64,000 nt of DNA from Chitinophagales bacterium. GTDB lineage: Bacteria; Bacteroidota; Bacteroidia; Chitinophagales; Chitinophagaceae. Position numbers and translations under genes: made by a program. The notes beneath the pieces were generated by a model. That model did no database searches, was not told where the DNA came from, and saw only the letters and a program-made list of their open reading frames with translations. Shown here in pieces: positions 18,824 to 27,896 of the stretch (position 1 is the first letter of the stretch; each line of letters opens with the position of its first letter). Location: positions 1,922,001 through 1,986,000 of the forward strand of contig JAFLBJ010000001.1 of the NCBI GenBank assembly GCA_017303415.1, written 5' to 3'.

Positions 18824-19495
18824 TTATTTTGAAGCTTGTTCCTTGCAGTGGTCTTTAACAAGGTCGCTGACACGGATGGCAGCAGCAATCTTCTTCAATT
18901 CAGTCTCGGCATCTTTTGAATCCACCACCTGAATGCTGATGAGAAAGCGGTTGCATACAAAAAGCCGGAGTTCCCCCTTATTCTCCTCAGGGAATAGATT
19001 GAAGGCGGCTTCAGTATCAGGCAAGGCGAGGTCAACCCGGCGCATTTCCTGTATTTTGGTATTCAGGCTCGTGGATAAGTAAAGCCTTCTAAATCCTTCA
19101 AACTCATTTCTTCCGGGCAGAAAATCTACCAGGGCAATCTCTGCCCTCGATTTGCCTTTTTCATACTGTTGTTTGGCAAAGGACCCGTATTTGGGATTGG
19201 CAACCGGGCTTCGGGTTTCACCAGTGGCCTGGCCATCATATTTATCATTAATATCCGGATAACCAATCGTTTTATATCCGACTACTTTTTCTGGTAAATA
19301 GGTAATCAACACCTTGTGGTCCATGGCCTGAAAACTGGTATCATTAACAAGGGTGGTAGGACCGGCTTTAAAGGTGGTATCCATTACCTGCGTAGCATCT
19401 TCCTTGGTTACTGATTCATTATTACAGGCAGACAGAATGAACAGGCTCCCAAAGACTAAGACATGGGTACCCAGACGGTTTAAATTAGTATTCAT
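18824..19495 (-). CDS. Lipoprotein of unknown function
   Basis: A 223-residue lipoprotein: signal peptide and lipobox ILSAC (Cys24). The mature part is rich in charged residues and has a repeated VDFLPGRNEFEG-type loop, but no known catalytic motif. It lies 11 bases after the stop of the beta-propeller lipoprotein gene upstream on the same strand, so the two probably form one transcript with the exopolysaccharide genes further upstream or a separate two-gene unit. It converges on the methyltransferase gene with a gap of 16 bases. Confidence 0.7.
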   Translation of the reverse strand: MNTNLNRLGTHVLVFGSLFILSACNNESVTKEDATQVMDTTFKAGPTTLVNDTSFQAMDHKVLITYLPEKVVGYKTIGYPDINDKYDGQATGETRSPVANPKYGSFAKQQYEKGKSRAEIALVDFLPGRNEFEGFRRLYLSTSLNTKIQEMRRVDLALPDTEAAFNLFPEENKGELRLFVCNRFLISIQVVDSKDAETELKKIAAAIRVSDLVKDHCKEQASK

Positions 19496-19506
19496 ACCTG
19501 AATTGA

Positions 19507-20490
19507 TTAGTTGTTGACGCCGAATCCACCAAAGGTCCAGGCGGTGGAGTTTTTTGAAATGGGTTTGATCTCTGATTTGGCCAGGTTGGTCCGGTAGATG
19601 CCTGAGGCAAACTGCCCTGGATTTCCCTGCGTGGAAAAAAAGAAGTCGGCATTATTGTTATCCCAGGAGGGTCGGTAGCCGCTTAGCGCTAGGTCTTGCA
19701 GATCGGTGCCATCCGCGTTCATCACTTTAATCGCTCCGTCGATACTGATCAGGATCCTTGAACCGTCGGGAGATATACTGGGAACGGCACCCAGTACATC
19801 GGTGGCTACAAAATTTCGAATCAGCAAAAGCTCATTGCTGACCATATCCTGTCGGTAAATATTTATTTGTTTGGCTCCTGTAATGGTGGGATCAGATTGA
19901 ACAAAGTACATATAGCGGCTATCACGCGAAAAGGATCCACCATAGGATTCAGTGCTGATAAGGGCAGGGGACTGACTGGTCTCAAAACTGGTCAACCTTG
20001 TCACGCGCTGTCCACAAGGACACATCCGATATAACTCGATCACTTTACGCCCGGTTCGGGGAATCTGTAAACTAAAGACAACATGCTCCTCATCCCTTGA
20101 TGCCACGACCTGATAGAATTTTCGGTTCTGGGTATCATTGTCCTTATAAACAGGCTTGAACTCATCGCCATTGGAAGAAACTGAATATACCCCGTTTACA
20201 TTCGGAGATGTGGTATTAATGGCAAAGAAAATCTTACGTCTGTCAGACGACCAGGCCGGACTGCTTAAATAATTGCCCAGATCATTGGTGATGACGCGGG
20301 TAAAATTCGCCCCATCCGAACGCAGGTAATAAAGGTTAACCGTATTCGATGAGGTATTCTTTACCTGGATAGCCAGGGCATCTTCCACCACTTTATTTTT
20401 ATCCTTATCCTTTTTGCAGGAAACCAGGACTAAAAATAAAATGCCGAGAATCAAGGGTATTTTCTTCACAGTAAGGCCAGTGGGGTTCAC
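19507..20490 (-). CDS. TolB-like/PD40 beta-propeller lipoprotein
   Basis: A 327-residue lipoprotein with lipobox LVLVSC (Cys25) followed by a lysine/aspartate run. Repeats of the WD40-like PD40 type recur (SPAWSSDRRKIFFAINT, GGSFSRDSRYMYFVQSD, SISPDGSRILISIDG, YRPSWDNNNADFFFSTQG), giving a partial six-bladed propeller as in TolB. It may bind or monitor surface polymer or other periplasmic proteins. The start is GTG (20490); a second in-frame GTG at 20469 lies closer to the signal peptide. The gene is separated from the membrane protein gene by 106 bases without a visible gene. Confidence 0.75.
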   Translation of the reverse strand: MNPTGLTVKKIPLILGILFLVLVSCKKDKDKNKVVEDALAIQVKNTSSNTVNLYYLRSDGANFTRVITNDLGNYLSSPAWSSDRRKIFFAINTTSPNVNGVYSVSSNGDEFKPVYKDNDTQNRKFYQVVASRDEEHVVFSLQIPRTGRKVIELYRMCPCGQRVTRLTSFETSQSPALISTESYGGSFSRDSRYMYFVQSDPTITGAKQINIYRQDMVSNELLLIRNFVATDVLGAVPSISPDGSRILISIDGAIKVMNADGTDLQDLALSGYRPSWDNNNADFFFSTQGNPGQFASGIYRTNLAKSEIKPISKNSTAWTFGGFGVNN

Positions 20491-20596
20491 AATTACGTAA
20501 TAATGATTCGATCAGACTGCATAGTTACGAACACAAAAATCCATAGCCTTTAAGCCAGGGTTAAAGGAAGATTATTTTAATGTTAAGGGAATGTGT

Positions 20597-22018
20597 TTAG
20601 GCCCTTCCGGCAAGTTTTACATAATTCCAGCCAAGGATCATCAAAAAAATCAATACAAGATAGACCGGAAAGAACCGTCGCATGCCAGGGTGGCCGTTTT
20701 GCATCCCCTTGGCTGCAAGGATCAGCAAGAAGGGAACAACAGGGAGGTGAAACCGTTCTGAAATGGCAAACCCGGAATTCGCCAGGATAAGGAGGTAGCC
20801 CAGCACAAAATAGAGCAACAGGCTGCTGTTGCGAAAATCTTTACGGATGATCCAAATAATGGCACTGATCACAAAAATGGCATATATATTCCGGATCGTA
20901 TTCCCGCCAATAAACATCCAGAGCAGGTCTTGCTCGAATACAACCACTACCGATGGGAATGGCGCAATTAGAATAATGGATACAAATAACGGCGCACTGG
21001 CCATTACCGCCAATTTATTTCCTCCATCCCGGGTGGCCCTGAATTGCATATTCTCCGTTTGGGCCGTCTGGCTTTTCTCCAGATATTCTGCCAACTCATT
21101 GCCAATTTCACTATTGAGCATGAAATACCCCAACACCACCAATAAGGCGCCTGCGGAAAAAATATTCATCCAGCCTTTACGCAAAGGTTTCAGCGTAATG
21201 GCATAGGCCGCAAAACTCATCAGGCAAACGGCTCCCAAAATGGTGCGAAAAAGGAAAAGACTGAATCCTGTCAACATCAAAGTCATCAGAAGTGTTATGT
21301 TCCTTTCTCCTCCCTTAATAAACCGAACGGTAGCATCCAAAAAGAGCAGGACAAGAAAGATCATTAAAGGTTCCTTCAGGTGGGTTCCCAGGTATAACAT
21401 CAGGTTGGGTAATAGCAGGGCAGCAAGGGAAGCCGAACGCGCTACCTGCTCATTGTAGATATTCTTTGCTATTCGGTAAATCAACCATACCGAGAACGCA
21501 CTATAGATCACATTGATCAACCGCACGGCAATAATCGATGGTCCAAAGATGGAATAAATAAAGCCCAGGTAAATATTATAGCCCCTGTCGGAGAACCCGA
21601 CTTCCTTTAATTGTTCTGTAAAATTAAAGTTGAATTGGGAGATGCTTTCAGATAATCTGGTTCCAACCAGATGATAGAATTTTGAATCCACTGCATAAAA
21701 TTCAAAGGGCTCACCGGTTTTCCATTTATAGAAAAGATAAAGTGCTATCGCCACTATCGTTCGTATGACAAGTGCAAGGGACAACAATCGGATCTGGAAT
21801 CGACGCGTGGGCAGGTCATTCCATGCACCCACCAACCAACGATGAACACTATAAAAAAGAAGGATCACGATCATTCCACCCAATATATATCCCAGTGGAA
21901 CAAGCCGGGAAGGGTAGACGAGGGCCAATACCCAAAACAGGATCAGTGTAAATACCGATACCTGAAATAATTGCTTTTGAGAAAGCCGTGCAGATGATAT
22001 GTTCAACAGGTCAGGCAT
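20597..22018 (-). CDS. Polytopic membrane protein, GT-C/PMT-like glycosyltransferase
   Basis: A 473-residue protein with about 11-12 hydrophobic segments. The loop after the third segment has YAVDSKFYHLVGTRL, reminiscent of the acidic first loop of GT-C enzymes, and GYNIYLGFIYSIFGPSIIAVRLINVIYS resembles PMT_2 (glycosyltransferase 39) proteins. Lipid-linked sugar transfer at the periplasmic face is therefore the best guess; an O-antigen polymerase (Wzy-like) role is the main alternative, as the locus otherwise lacks a polymerase. Its ATG overlaps the flippase stop by 8 bases. Confidence 0.65.
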   Translation of the reverse strand: MPDLLNISSARLSQKQLFQVSVFTLILFWVLALVYPSRLVPLGYILGGMIVILLFYSVHRWLVGAWNDLPTRRFQIRLLSLALVIRTIVAIALYLFYKWKTGEPFEFYAVDSKFYHLVGTRLSESISQFNFNFTEQLKEVGFSDRGYNIYLGFIYSIFGPSIIAVRLINVIYSAFSVWLIYRIAKNIYNEQVARSASLAALLLPNLMLYLGTHLKEPLMIFLVLLFLDATVRFIKGGERNITLLMTLMLTGFSLFLFRTILGAVCLMSFAAYAITLKPLRKGWMNIFSAGALLVVLGYFMLNSEIGNELAEYLEKSQTAQTENMQFRATRDGGNKLAVMASAPLFVSIILIAPFPSVVVVFEQDLLWMFIGGNTIRNIYAIFVISAIIWIIRKDFRNSSLLLYFVLGYLLILANSGFAISERFHLPVVPFLLILAAKGMQNGHPGMRRFFPVYLVLIFLMILGWNYVKLAGRA

Positions 22019-23510
22019 GCTTCCCTTTCTTTTTTGTAGGGCGGTTTATTACCTTCCTGATTTGTGTAAGCACAAATTGAAGAGAAGCTTTTTCCCATTG
22101 AACTGCCAGAAAGTAATAAAAAACGGCTCCTGTAGCGCCAACGATCAGACAGGATAACCAGTGGGGGATATCTACAGGCAGATAATGATGGACTCCATAC
22201 ATTCCTGCACCGGCAAGCAGGGAAATAAAAAACACCGGGGCCAGGTTTTTAAGCATATCGGTCAGTTTCAGGCCTATCAGGCGATAACACACATACCATC
22301 CGGGAAGCCAGAGCAAGACGATAAACGCCACTGTATAAGATATGGCTACGCCTTCGACTCCCCATTTAAGGCCAATAAGAATAGAGCTTACAATGATAGT
22401 AGTACTATAGATCGCCCATTTGAACATGACATCAGTCCGGCCAATGGCTTTATAGATCCATCCGGTGGTAACCCCGATCGTGTCGACAAGGCTATACACA
22501 CAGAATATCTTTAAAAGGTAGCCGGTCTCTGCCCATTTATCACCCAACAGCAACCGCACAAGGGGATCCGACATAACAAAAACAAAGGTGATGGCCGGGA
22601 ATACAAGAAACGAAACCAGACGTGTGCTCTTAAGATAGGCCAAACGGATTTGTTCAGGTTGATCCTGCAATTTGGCAAAGACAGGAAACATCACCCTTGC
22701 CAGTACCTGATTGGTCAGGTTGATGGGTTGGAGCATCAGAAAATACGCGCGCGAGTAAAAACCCAGAGAGGCTGCCCCCAGGAATTTACCGATCAGCAGG
22801 TTGTCAATATTTCGGGATACAAAACTAAGCAGGTCATGTGCCAACAGGTTTTTGCCAAATTGTTGTAGGGAACCTATGGGTTTTAAGGAAAAGCGAAAAG
22901 AGGGTACCCAGGAGGAGGTGAACCAGATGACCAGGGTACTGACCAGCGTAATAACAAGATATTGCCATACCAGGGTCCAAACCCCGTATCCATTCCAGGC
23001 TAGCCACAAGGCGAGAAAACCACCGCTTAGCACAGCCACAGCTTCAGCCACGAACAATCTTTTGAATTGAAGTTGTTTTTGCAGTAATGCATCCTGTACC
23101 ACATTAAAGGAACCAATCAGGAAGATCAGCGAATAGACACGGGTGATATTTTCAAGTGCAGGGGCTTTATAAAATGCGGCGATCCAGGGAGCCGCCAGTT
23201 GAAAAATTCCAAGCAGTAAAATTCCAACCAGTATATTGACCCAGAATACCGCGTTCAGCAACTCAGGTTCCAGATCTTTTTTATGTACCAGGGCCTGGCC
23301 TAAACCCAGGTTCTTGAGGATATCGGTCAGCGAGGAAAAAACAAGGATCATACCCAGCAACCCAAAATCGGAAGGATCGAGTAAACGGGCCAGCAATATC
23401 TGAAAAGCCAGTTGAATAAATTGCCGGAAGAATTTGGCAGCCGAACTCCAGCCAATACCACGCATGGTCTTATCCTGGAGTTCTTTTTTATCGATGACCT
23501 GGGCTTCCAC
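22011..23510 (-). CDS. Polysaccharide flippase (MOP superfamily, Wzx-like)
   Basis: A 499-residue protein with 12-14 hydrophobic segments and the usual N-terminal GIGWSSAAKFFRQFIQLAFQILLARLLDPSDFG of Wzx-type flippases. It should move undecaprenyl-linked repeat units across the inner membrane. The start is GTG at 23510, three bases after the Wzc-like gene stop; this is the first start in a continuous open frame, and it overlaps no gene. The order Wza, Wzc, Wzx and a polytopic enzyme fits a Wzy-dependent export locus. Confidence 0.9.
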   Translation of the reverse strand: MEAQVIDKKELQDKTMRGIGWSSAAKFFRQFIQLAFQILLARLLDPSDFGLLGMILVFSSLTDILKNLGLGQALVHKKDLEPELLNAVFWVNILVGILLLGIFQLAAPWIAAFYKAPALENITRVYSLIFLIGSFNVVQDALLQKQLQFKRLFVAEAVAVLSGGFLALWLAWNGYGVWTLVWQYLVITLVSTLVIWFTSSWVPSFRFSLKPIGSLQQFGKNLLAHDLLSFVSRNIDNLLIGKFLGAASLGFYSRAYFLMLQPINLTNQVLARVMFPVFAKLQDQPEQIRLAYLKSTRLVSFLVFPAITFVFVMSDPLVRLLLGDKWAETGYLLKIFCVYSLVDTIGVTTGWIYKAIGRTDVMFKWAIYSTTIIVSSILIGLKWGVEGVAISYTVAFIVLLWLPGWYVCYRLIGLKLTDMLKNLAPVFFISLLAGAGMYGVHHYLPVDIPHWLSCLIVGATGAVFYYFLAVQWEKASLQFVLTQIRKVINRPTKKKGKHA

Positions 23511-23513
23511 ACC

Positions 23514-25790
23514 TTATTGATAATGATAATAGCTCTTTAATTGCTTTCGACTGAATAGTTCATTTGTCGGCAGATCGTTATAGATAACTGCCGGTTGTTT
23601 CATGGACCCCCGGTCAATGAAGTGTTTCATATCCTCCAAAAGCCTGATCCGGGTATGACGGTGCCTTACAACCATCAGGTTGAGATCAGAAAAGGATTCA
23701 ATATGAAAGGTGTCCGTGAAGTACAGAAAAGGCGGGGTGTTCACGATCACATAATCATACTCTTTCTTCAGTAGAGTGAAAAGGGCTTCCAGGGTCTCCT
23801 GATGGAGAATATCCTGGGTTCCTTCCAATGGCATGTCACCTGACAGAATATGCACATTCCCATCCTTTTCGATCTTTCGAATCAAAGGTGTTGGATCCTT
23901 GATCTCCCCTTTTAAGAGGGAAATAAAGGAAGCAGCAGGCGCTGTAGGGTAAATACTGGAAAGTTTTTGTTTGCGCAGGTCCAGGTCAAATAGCACCACT
24001 TTTCTGTTCCACCGGGCAAAAGTGATGGCGAGGTTCAGGGATACAAAACTCTTTCCGTCATTATCCATCGGGGAAGTAACGAGGATCACTTTCAAGGTCT
24101 GGTCAACATTCCCTTTTTCGATCGAGGTTCGCATCCATCGAAACTGCTCTGATACGATATTTTCTCCGGCAGGAAGGACGTATTCGAATCGTTTCATGCG
24201 GGGAATATGGCCCATGACGGAGAAACCAAGGTTTTCGCGTACATATCGGATGTTTACCTTTCTGTTCAACGCATCTCGTAATGTAATGATCCCGACAGGT
24301 ATCAGCAGCCCCGCCAACAGCGCCATTCCGAGGATGACCAGCTTCCTGGGTTTCACGGGTTTGATGGAACCATAGGGAGCATCAATGATCCGCATTTTGG
24401 AAAATACAGAGGCATCACTCAGGGATGCCTCCTCCCGTTTTTCCAATAGATAGGAGTAGATATTTTCCCGGATACTTTTTTCCCGCATCAATTCAACCAG
24501 GTTTTTCTCACTGGCGGGCACTTTCCCAATACTTCCCGAAAGTCGACCCTGGCTTTGCCGAAGCAACTGGATTCGCTGGGAGAGACCTTGTTGTTGCAGA
24601 TCTATATTCTTCTTAAGATTCGATCGCATTTCCTCGGCCTGCTTTTTCAGGGATAATACTGAAGGGTGCATCGGACCACTTTTTCGCTCTGCCTTCTGGC
24701 GGTCCATCTCCAACTGACTCAATTGCGTGATCATATTGGTCAATACAGGGTCGTTCAGACTCGTATTGGGGGGCGTCACTACCGTTCCCGATTCGGCAAC
24801 ATATTCCTGAATCCGTTCCAGATTGGTCAACTGTACCTCGGCATCTACCAATTCTTTATTGTTGTTGCTTGCCTGATCAAGGTAAGACCGGGCATCATCG
24901 CTTAAGAAGGTGATCCCTTTCTCTTCTTTATAGGTTTCCTCTTTGTTCTCGAGTTTTTTTAGTTGGGTGCCAATCAGGGCCAATCGATCCTCAATAAGTG
25001 TAATAATCGAATCGGTCTGGTTTCTTTTTTCGGCAATATTGGCCTGGTCATATTCATGAATGATCTCTTTTAAGATCGCTGAGCCCCGGGTGCGGGATGG
25101 ATGAAGCATGGAAACATAAAGGACACTCGAGTTCTTACTGGGAGTGGAGGCAGATATTGATTTTCTTAACTGTTGGGTAGTAGCTTCCGGGTCGGAACAA
25201 ATAACCTTCATTTTTGGCGAAGGAAGAGAAAACAATGGCGATTTTCTGACAACGATACGGGCTGTCTCAAAAATGTTCAATGTATCTCCGTAACGACCTT
25301 TGACACCACCCGGGTCGATACTCATGTCATCCTTTCCCAGTTGGAGGATCAGCGGTTCTTTGTATAGTTCCGGATTTGCTTTTATAATTTCCAGCTGTAT
25401 GGGCGAGGATTCAAAAACAGGTTGATACAAACCCCATTGATCAGGGAGATAATAACCCAGGTTCAGGTTCATCCGGGTTACCACTTTACTGATGATGTTT
25501 TCGGAGCGGATGATCTCGGCTTCGTTGTCCACAATCTTTTGCTCATCCAGAAAGTCAAGTTCTTTGAGTGTCAAACTAATTGATTCCCCTTTTTTCTCAT
25601 CTTTGATCACCAGGGAGGACTGGATCCTGTAAAGTGGGGTGGAAAGCAGCAAATAACCAACGGCAGCGGCTCCTGCTATCAACATGGTAAAAAGGAACAG
25701 AAATTTATGCCTCGCGTATCTGTTCAAGGTTTCCCTCAATGAAAAATCCTCTTCTGTCTGTCGGTTTGCCCGGTTCTTTTCAATGTCCAT
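23514..25790 (-). CDS. Wzc-like polysaccharide co-polymerase/tyrosine kinase with altered Walker B
   Basis: A 758-residue PCP2-type protein: cytoplasmic start, membrane segment about 31-50, a large periplasmic region with coiled coil (about 245-445), second membrane segment about 483-505, then a BY-kinase domain. Walker A is SPMDNDGKS (573-581), Walker A' FDLDLRK (601-607), and Walker B VIVNTPP (681-687). Asn684 replaces the usual Asp; the codon is AAC, read at 23739-23741. The C-terminus has a short tyrosine cluster YYHY (754-757) typical of these kinases. It should control chain length and export with the Wza protein encoded upstream. Confidence 0.88.
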   Translation of the reverse strand: MDIEKNRANRQTEEDFSLRETLNRYARHKFLFLFTMLIAGAAAVGYLLLSTPLYRIQSSLVIKDEKKGESISLTLKELDFLDEQKIVDNEAEIIRSENIISKVVTRMNLNLGYYLPDQWGLYQPVFESSPIQLEIIKANPELYKEPLILQLGKDDMSIDPGGVKGRYGDTLNIFETARIVVRKSPLFSLPSPKMKVICSDPEATTQQLRKSISASTPSKNSSVLYVSMLHPSRTRGSAILKEIIHEYDQANIAEKRNQTDSIITLIEDRLALIGTQLKKLENKEETYKEEKGITFLSDDARSYLDQASNNNKELVDAEVQLTNLERIQEYVAESGTVVTPPNTSLNDPVLTNMITQLSQLEMDRQKAERKSGPMHPSVLSLKKQAEEMRSNLKKNIDLQQQGLSQRIQLLRQSQGRLSGSIGKVPASEKNLVELMREKSIRENIYSYLLEKREEASLSDASVFSKMRIIDAPYGSIKPVKPRKLVILGMALLAGLLIPVGIITLRDALNRKVNIRYVRENLGFSVMGHIPRMKRFEYVLPAGENIVSEQFRWMRTSIEKGNVDQTLKVILVTSPMDNDGKSFVSLNLAITFARWNRKVVLFDLDLRKQKLSSIYPTAPAASFISLLKGEIKDPTPLIRKIEKDGNVHILSGDMPLEGTQDILHQETLEALFTLLKKEYDYVIVNTPPFLYFTDTFHIESFSDLNLMVVRHRHTRIRLLEDMKHFIDRGSMKQPAVIYNDLPTNELFSRKQLKSYYHYQ

Positions 25791-25805
25791 AATCGTAATA
25801 TGCGG

Positions 25806-26609
25806 TTATAATCGGGTAGCCAGAATGGTCGCAAGAGATATAGAAGTAGTGATAAAAGTAAATAACTGCCATCTTCGGGTATCGGTACTGGCGATACGGG
25901 TGCGGGATGGTTCAACATATATCACATCGTTGGGCTTTAAATAATAGTACGGTGACCCAAGCACCTCACTTTTCCGGAGATCAAGCTTGGCATAAGATCT
26001 TTTTCCGTTTTCTTCCCTGATGATGAGTACATTGTTTCGTTTGGCATTGATCGTCAGATCCCCCGCCAGACTGAGCGCTTCAGGGAGGGATATCTTGGTA
26101 TCTGGTATGTTGAACGTTCCTGGCCGGGCAACCTCTCCCAGTATCGAGACCTTAAGATTCATGACACGCACATTGACAGTAGGATCCTTTAAGAATGGCT
26201 GTAGTGCCACTTTAAGCCTTTCTCTGATTTCCATGGTGGTTAACCCTTTAATATTCATATCACCTAAGTAGGGTAGTTGTATAATGCCGGTACTATCCAC
26301 CACATAGGCATTCTGCATCGCATGGTCCTGGCTGAATCGAAATCCACTACGGGTGAAGTGAATATAGTCCTCTGATTCCAGGCTCGTTACTGAGATCTCA
26401 ATTATATCACCATACGAAAGGCTGTGCTGTTGTGAAAAGGCAACGGTGTCGATCCGCTTTAGATCAATATCCTGGAAGTACAAGATCTGTTTTGGACTCG
26501 TACAGGAAAAAGCAAAAATGGAGAACAGAAAGAGCCCAAAGCACAGAAACCGGGAAATAGTACTGTTCACGTTCAAAGATTTAGGAAGCGAAGAAATGCA
26601 ATATGCCAA
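25806..26609 (-). CDS. Outer-membrane polysaccharide export lipoprotein (Wza-like)
   Basis: A 267-residue protein with a poly_export domain: YGDIIEISVTSLE, then GIIQLPYLGDMNIKGLTTMEIRERLKVALQPFLKDPTVNVRVMN, then SLBB-like VSILGEVARPGTFNIPDTKISLPEALSLAGDL. Lipobox FAFSC near residue 30, and a hydrophobic C-terminal helix. It forms the outer-membrane exit channel with the Wzc-like protein, whose gene starts 16 bases downstream. The start is uncertain: TTG at 26609 gives the longest frame, while GTG at 26570 would put the signal peptide closer to the N-terminus. Confidence 0.9.
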   Translation of the reverse strand: MAYCISSLPKSLNVNSTISRFLCFGLFLFSIFAFSCTSPKQILYFQDIDLKRIDTVAFSQQHSLSYGDIIEISVTSLESEDYIHFTRSGFRFSQDHAMQNAYVVDSTGIIQLPYLGDMNIKGLTTMEIRERLKVALQPFLKDPTVNVRVMNLKVSILGEVARPGTFNIPDTKISLPEALSLAGDLTINAKRNNVLIIREENGKRSYAKLDLRKSEVLGSPYYYLKPNDVIYVEPSRTRIASTDTRRWQLFTFITTSISLATILATRL

Positions 26610-26624
26610 CGCTTCGTTGGGTGA

Positions 26625-27761
26625 TTACATTACCTTATTATGAACTTTAGGCGAAGGAATCGTTAAGGGGAATTCCTCTTCAGGAAAAAGGAATGATAAC
26701 AACATGGCCGCATTCTTGTTCCAATCAAAGAGGGGCGTGAGTTTTTCTTTAGCTTGATGGCTGATATTCCTTGCTTTATCCGGATCATGGATCAGTGATT
26801 CTATCGCCTGTTGGATGGCCGTGGGGGAGGGTTCGACCAATAATCCGGTTTCTTCATTTCGTAACAATTCCTTAATACCGCCGATGGAAGTGGCAATAAC
26901 AGGAATATCTTTTGAAATGGCCTCCAGAATACTGAGAGAAACACCTCCTTCCGCATAGGTAATATGCAAATAGAGGTCACTTACAGATAAGGGTAGATAA
27001 ACATTTTCCATATCCCCTGTAAAATGCACCCGGTGTTGAAGCCCCATGGATCGGACCTGTTTTTCCAGGGATGCCCGGTATTTCCCATCTTTTGTGACCA
27101 GTAAATGAACCGTTCGGCGTTGATTCAAGTTCTTCATGACATTTATCAGCAAGGCAAGACCTCTTGCTTTTTCCCGATGAGCGGTCATTGCCTGGGAACA
27201 GAGAATAATGTCTTTTTTATCTATCCCAAATTTCCGCAGAAATTCAACTTTTTCCTTCTCTGGTTGGATAATAGGCGTGGGGAATCCAGCATGCATGATC
27301 ATTGAGTGACGGCAATCAATACCTTCATCCCGACTATAGTATTCGCGAAGCGCTTCCGATACAAAAAGGAGTTGATCACATCGCCGCGTAAGGTATTTCA
27401 TTAGCCACCGCAGGGGCTTGTTCATCTTTTCTTCCGGCCAGGTATGAAAGATATGAACCACTTGTTGCCGATAAATCCACTTGTGGATTAAGGCGGGTAA
27501 AAGACAATACCAGTCATTGCTGGTTACTATCGGAACTCCGGCTTGTTGCCGAAGAAGGCGGAGGGTTTTTATGACAAAGAATAGTTTTGAACACGAAAGG
27601 ATGGTTTGTTCCGGATCAATGCCGTGTCGGGAAAGAACACGAATGCCTATCCCTCTTTTCTTAAGGGCTTCAACAAGGTTGATCAGATACGTAGAGATTC
27701 CACCACCCTGACTTTTTTTCCAATAATTGGATATGAATAGTATTTCCGGATTTTTGGCCAT
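26625..27761 (-). CDS. Glycosyltransferase family 4
   Basis: A GT-B glycosyltransferase of 378 residues from the ATG at 27761 (a GTG three codons upstream is possible). The start region has FISNYWKKSQGGGISTYLINLVEAL, and the donor site has LYLHITYAEGGVSLSILEAISKDIPVIATSIGGIKELL with the EX7E-like acidic pair. It begins the minus-strand export operon, with Wza 15 bases downstream, so it likely adds a sugar to the exported repeat unit. The divergent gap to the beta-helix gene carries a stem-loop (27783-27814). Confidence 0.88.
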   Translation of the reverse strand: MAKNPEILFISNYWKKSQGGGISTYLINLVEALKKRGIGIRVLSRHGIDPEQTILSCSKLFFVIKTLRLLRQQAGVPIVTSNDWYCLLPALIHKWIYRQQVVHIFHTWPEEKMNKPLRWLMKYLTRRCDQLLFVSEALREYYSRDEGIDCRHSMIMHAGFPTPIIQPEKEKVEFLRKFGIDKKDIILCSQAMTAHREKARGLALLINVMKNLNQRRTVHLLVTKDGKYRASLEKQVRSMGLQHRVHFTGDMENVYLPLSVSDLYLHITYAEGGVSLSILEAISKDIPVIATSIGGIKELLRNEETGLLVEPSPTAIQQAIESLIHDPDKARNISHQAKEKLTPLFDWNKNAAMLLSFLFPEEEFPLTIPSPKVHNKVM

Positions 27762-27782
27762 GCTTATCACAAATAAGGTCTG

Positions 27783-27814
27783 CTCACTATACTAAGTACG
27801 TGCAGAATAGTGAG
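27783..27814. repeat. Stem-loop in a divergent promoter region
   Basis: CTCACTAT (27783-27790) and ATAGTGAG (27807-27814) form a perfect 8-bp inverted repeat with a 16-base loop between the divergent GT4 and beta-helix genes. It could be an operator for both sides. The unit resembles the 7-mer AGTGAAT repeats at 31.6 kb, which may be chance. Confidence 0.4.
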
Positions 27815-27896
27815 AAGGATGGCTCACCCGGAGAAATTAATTTTATGGTAACATGCAGCTTCGCGAATGGATAGAGGGGATAAATAATTTTGAAGG

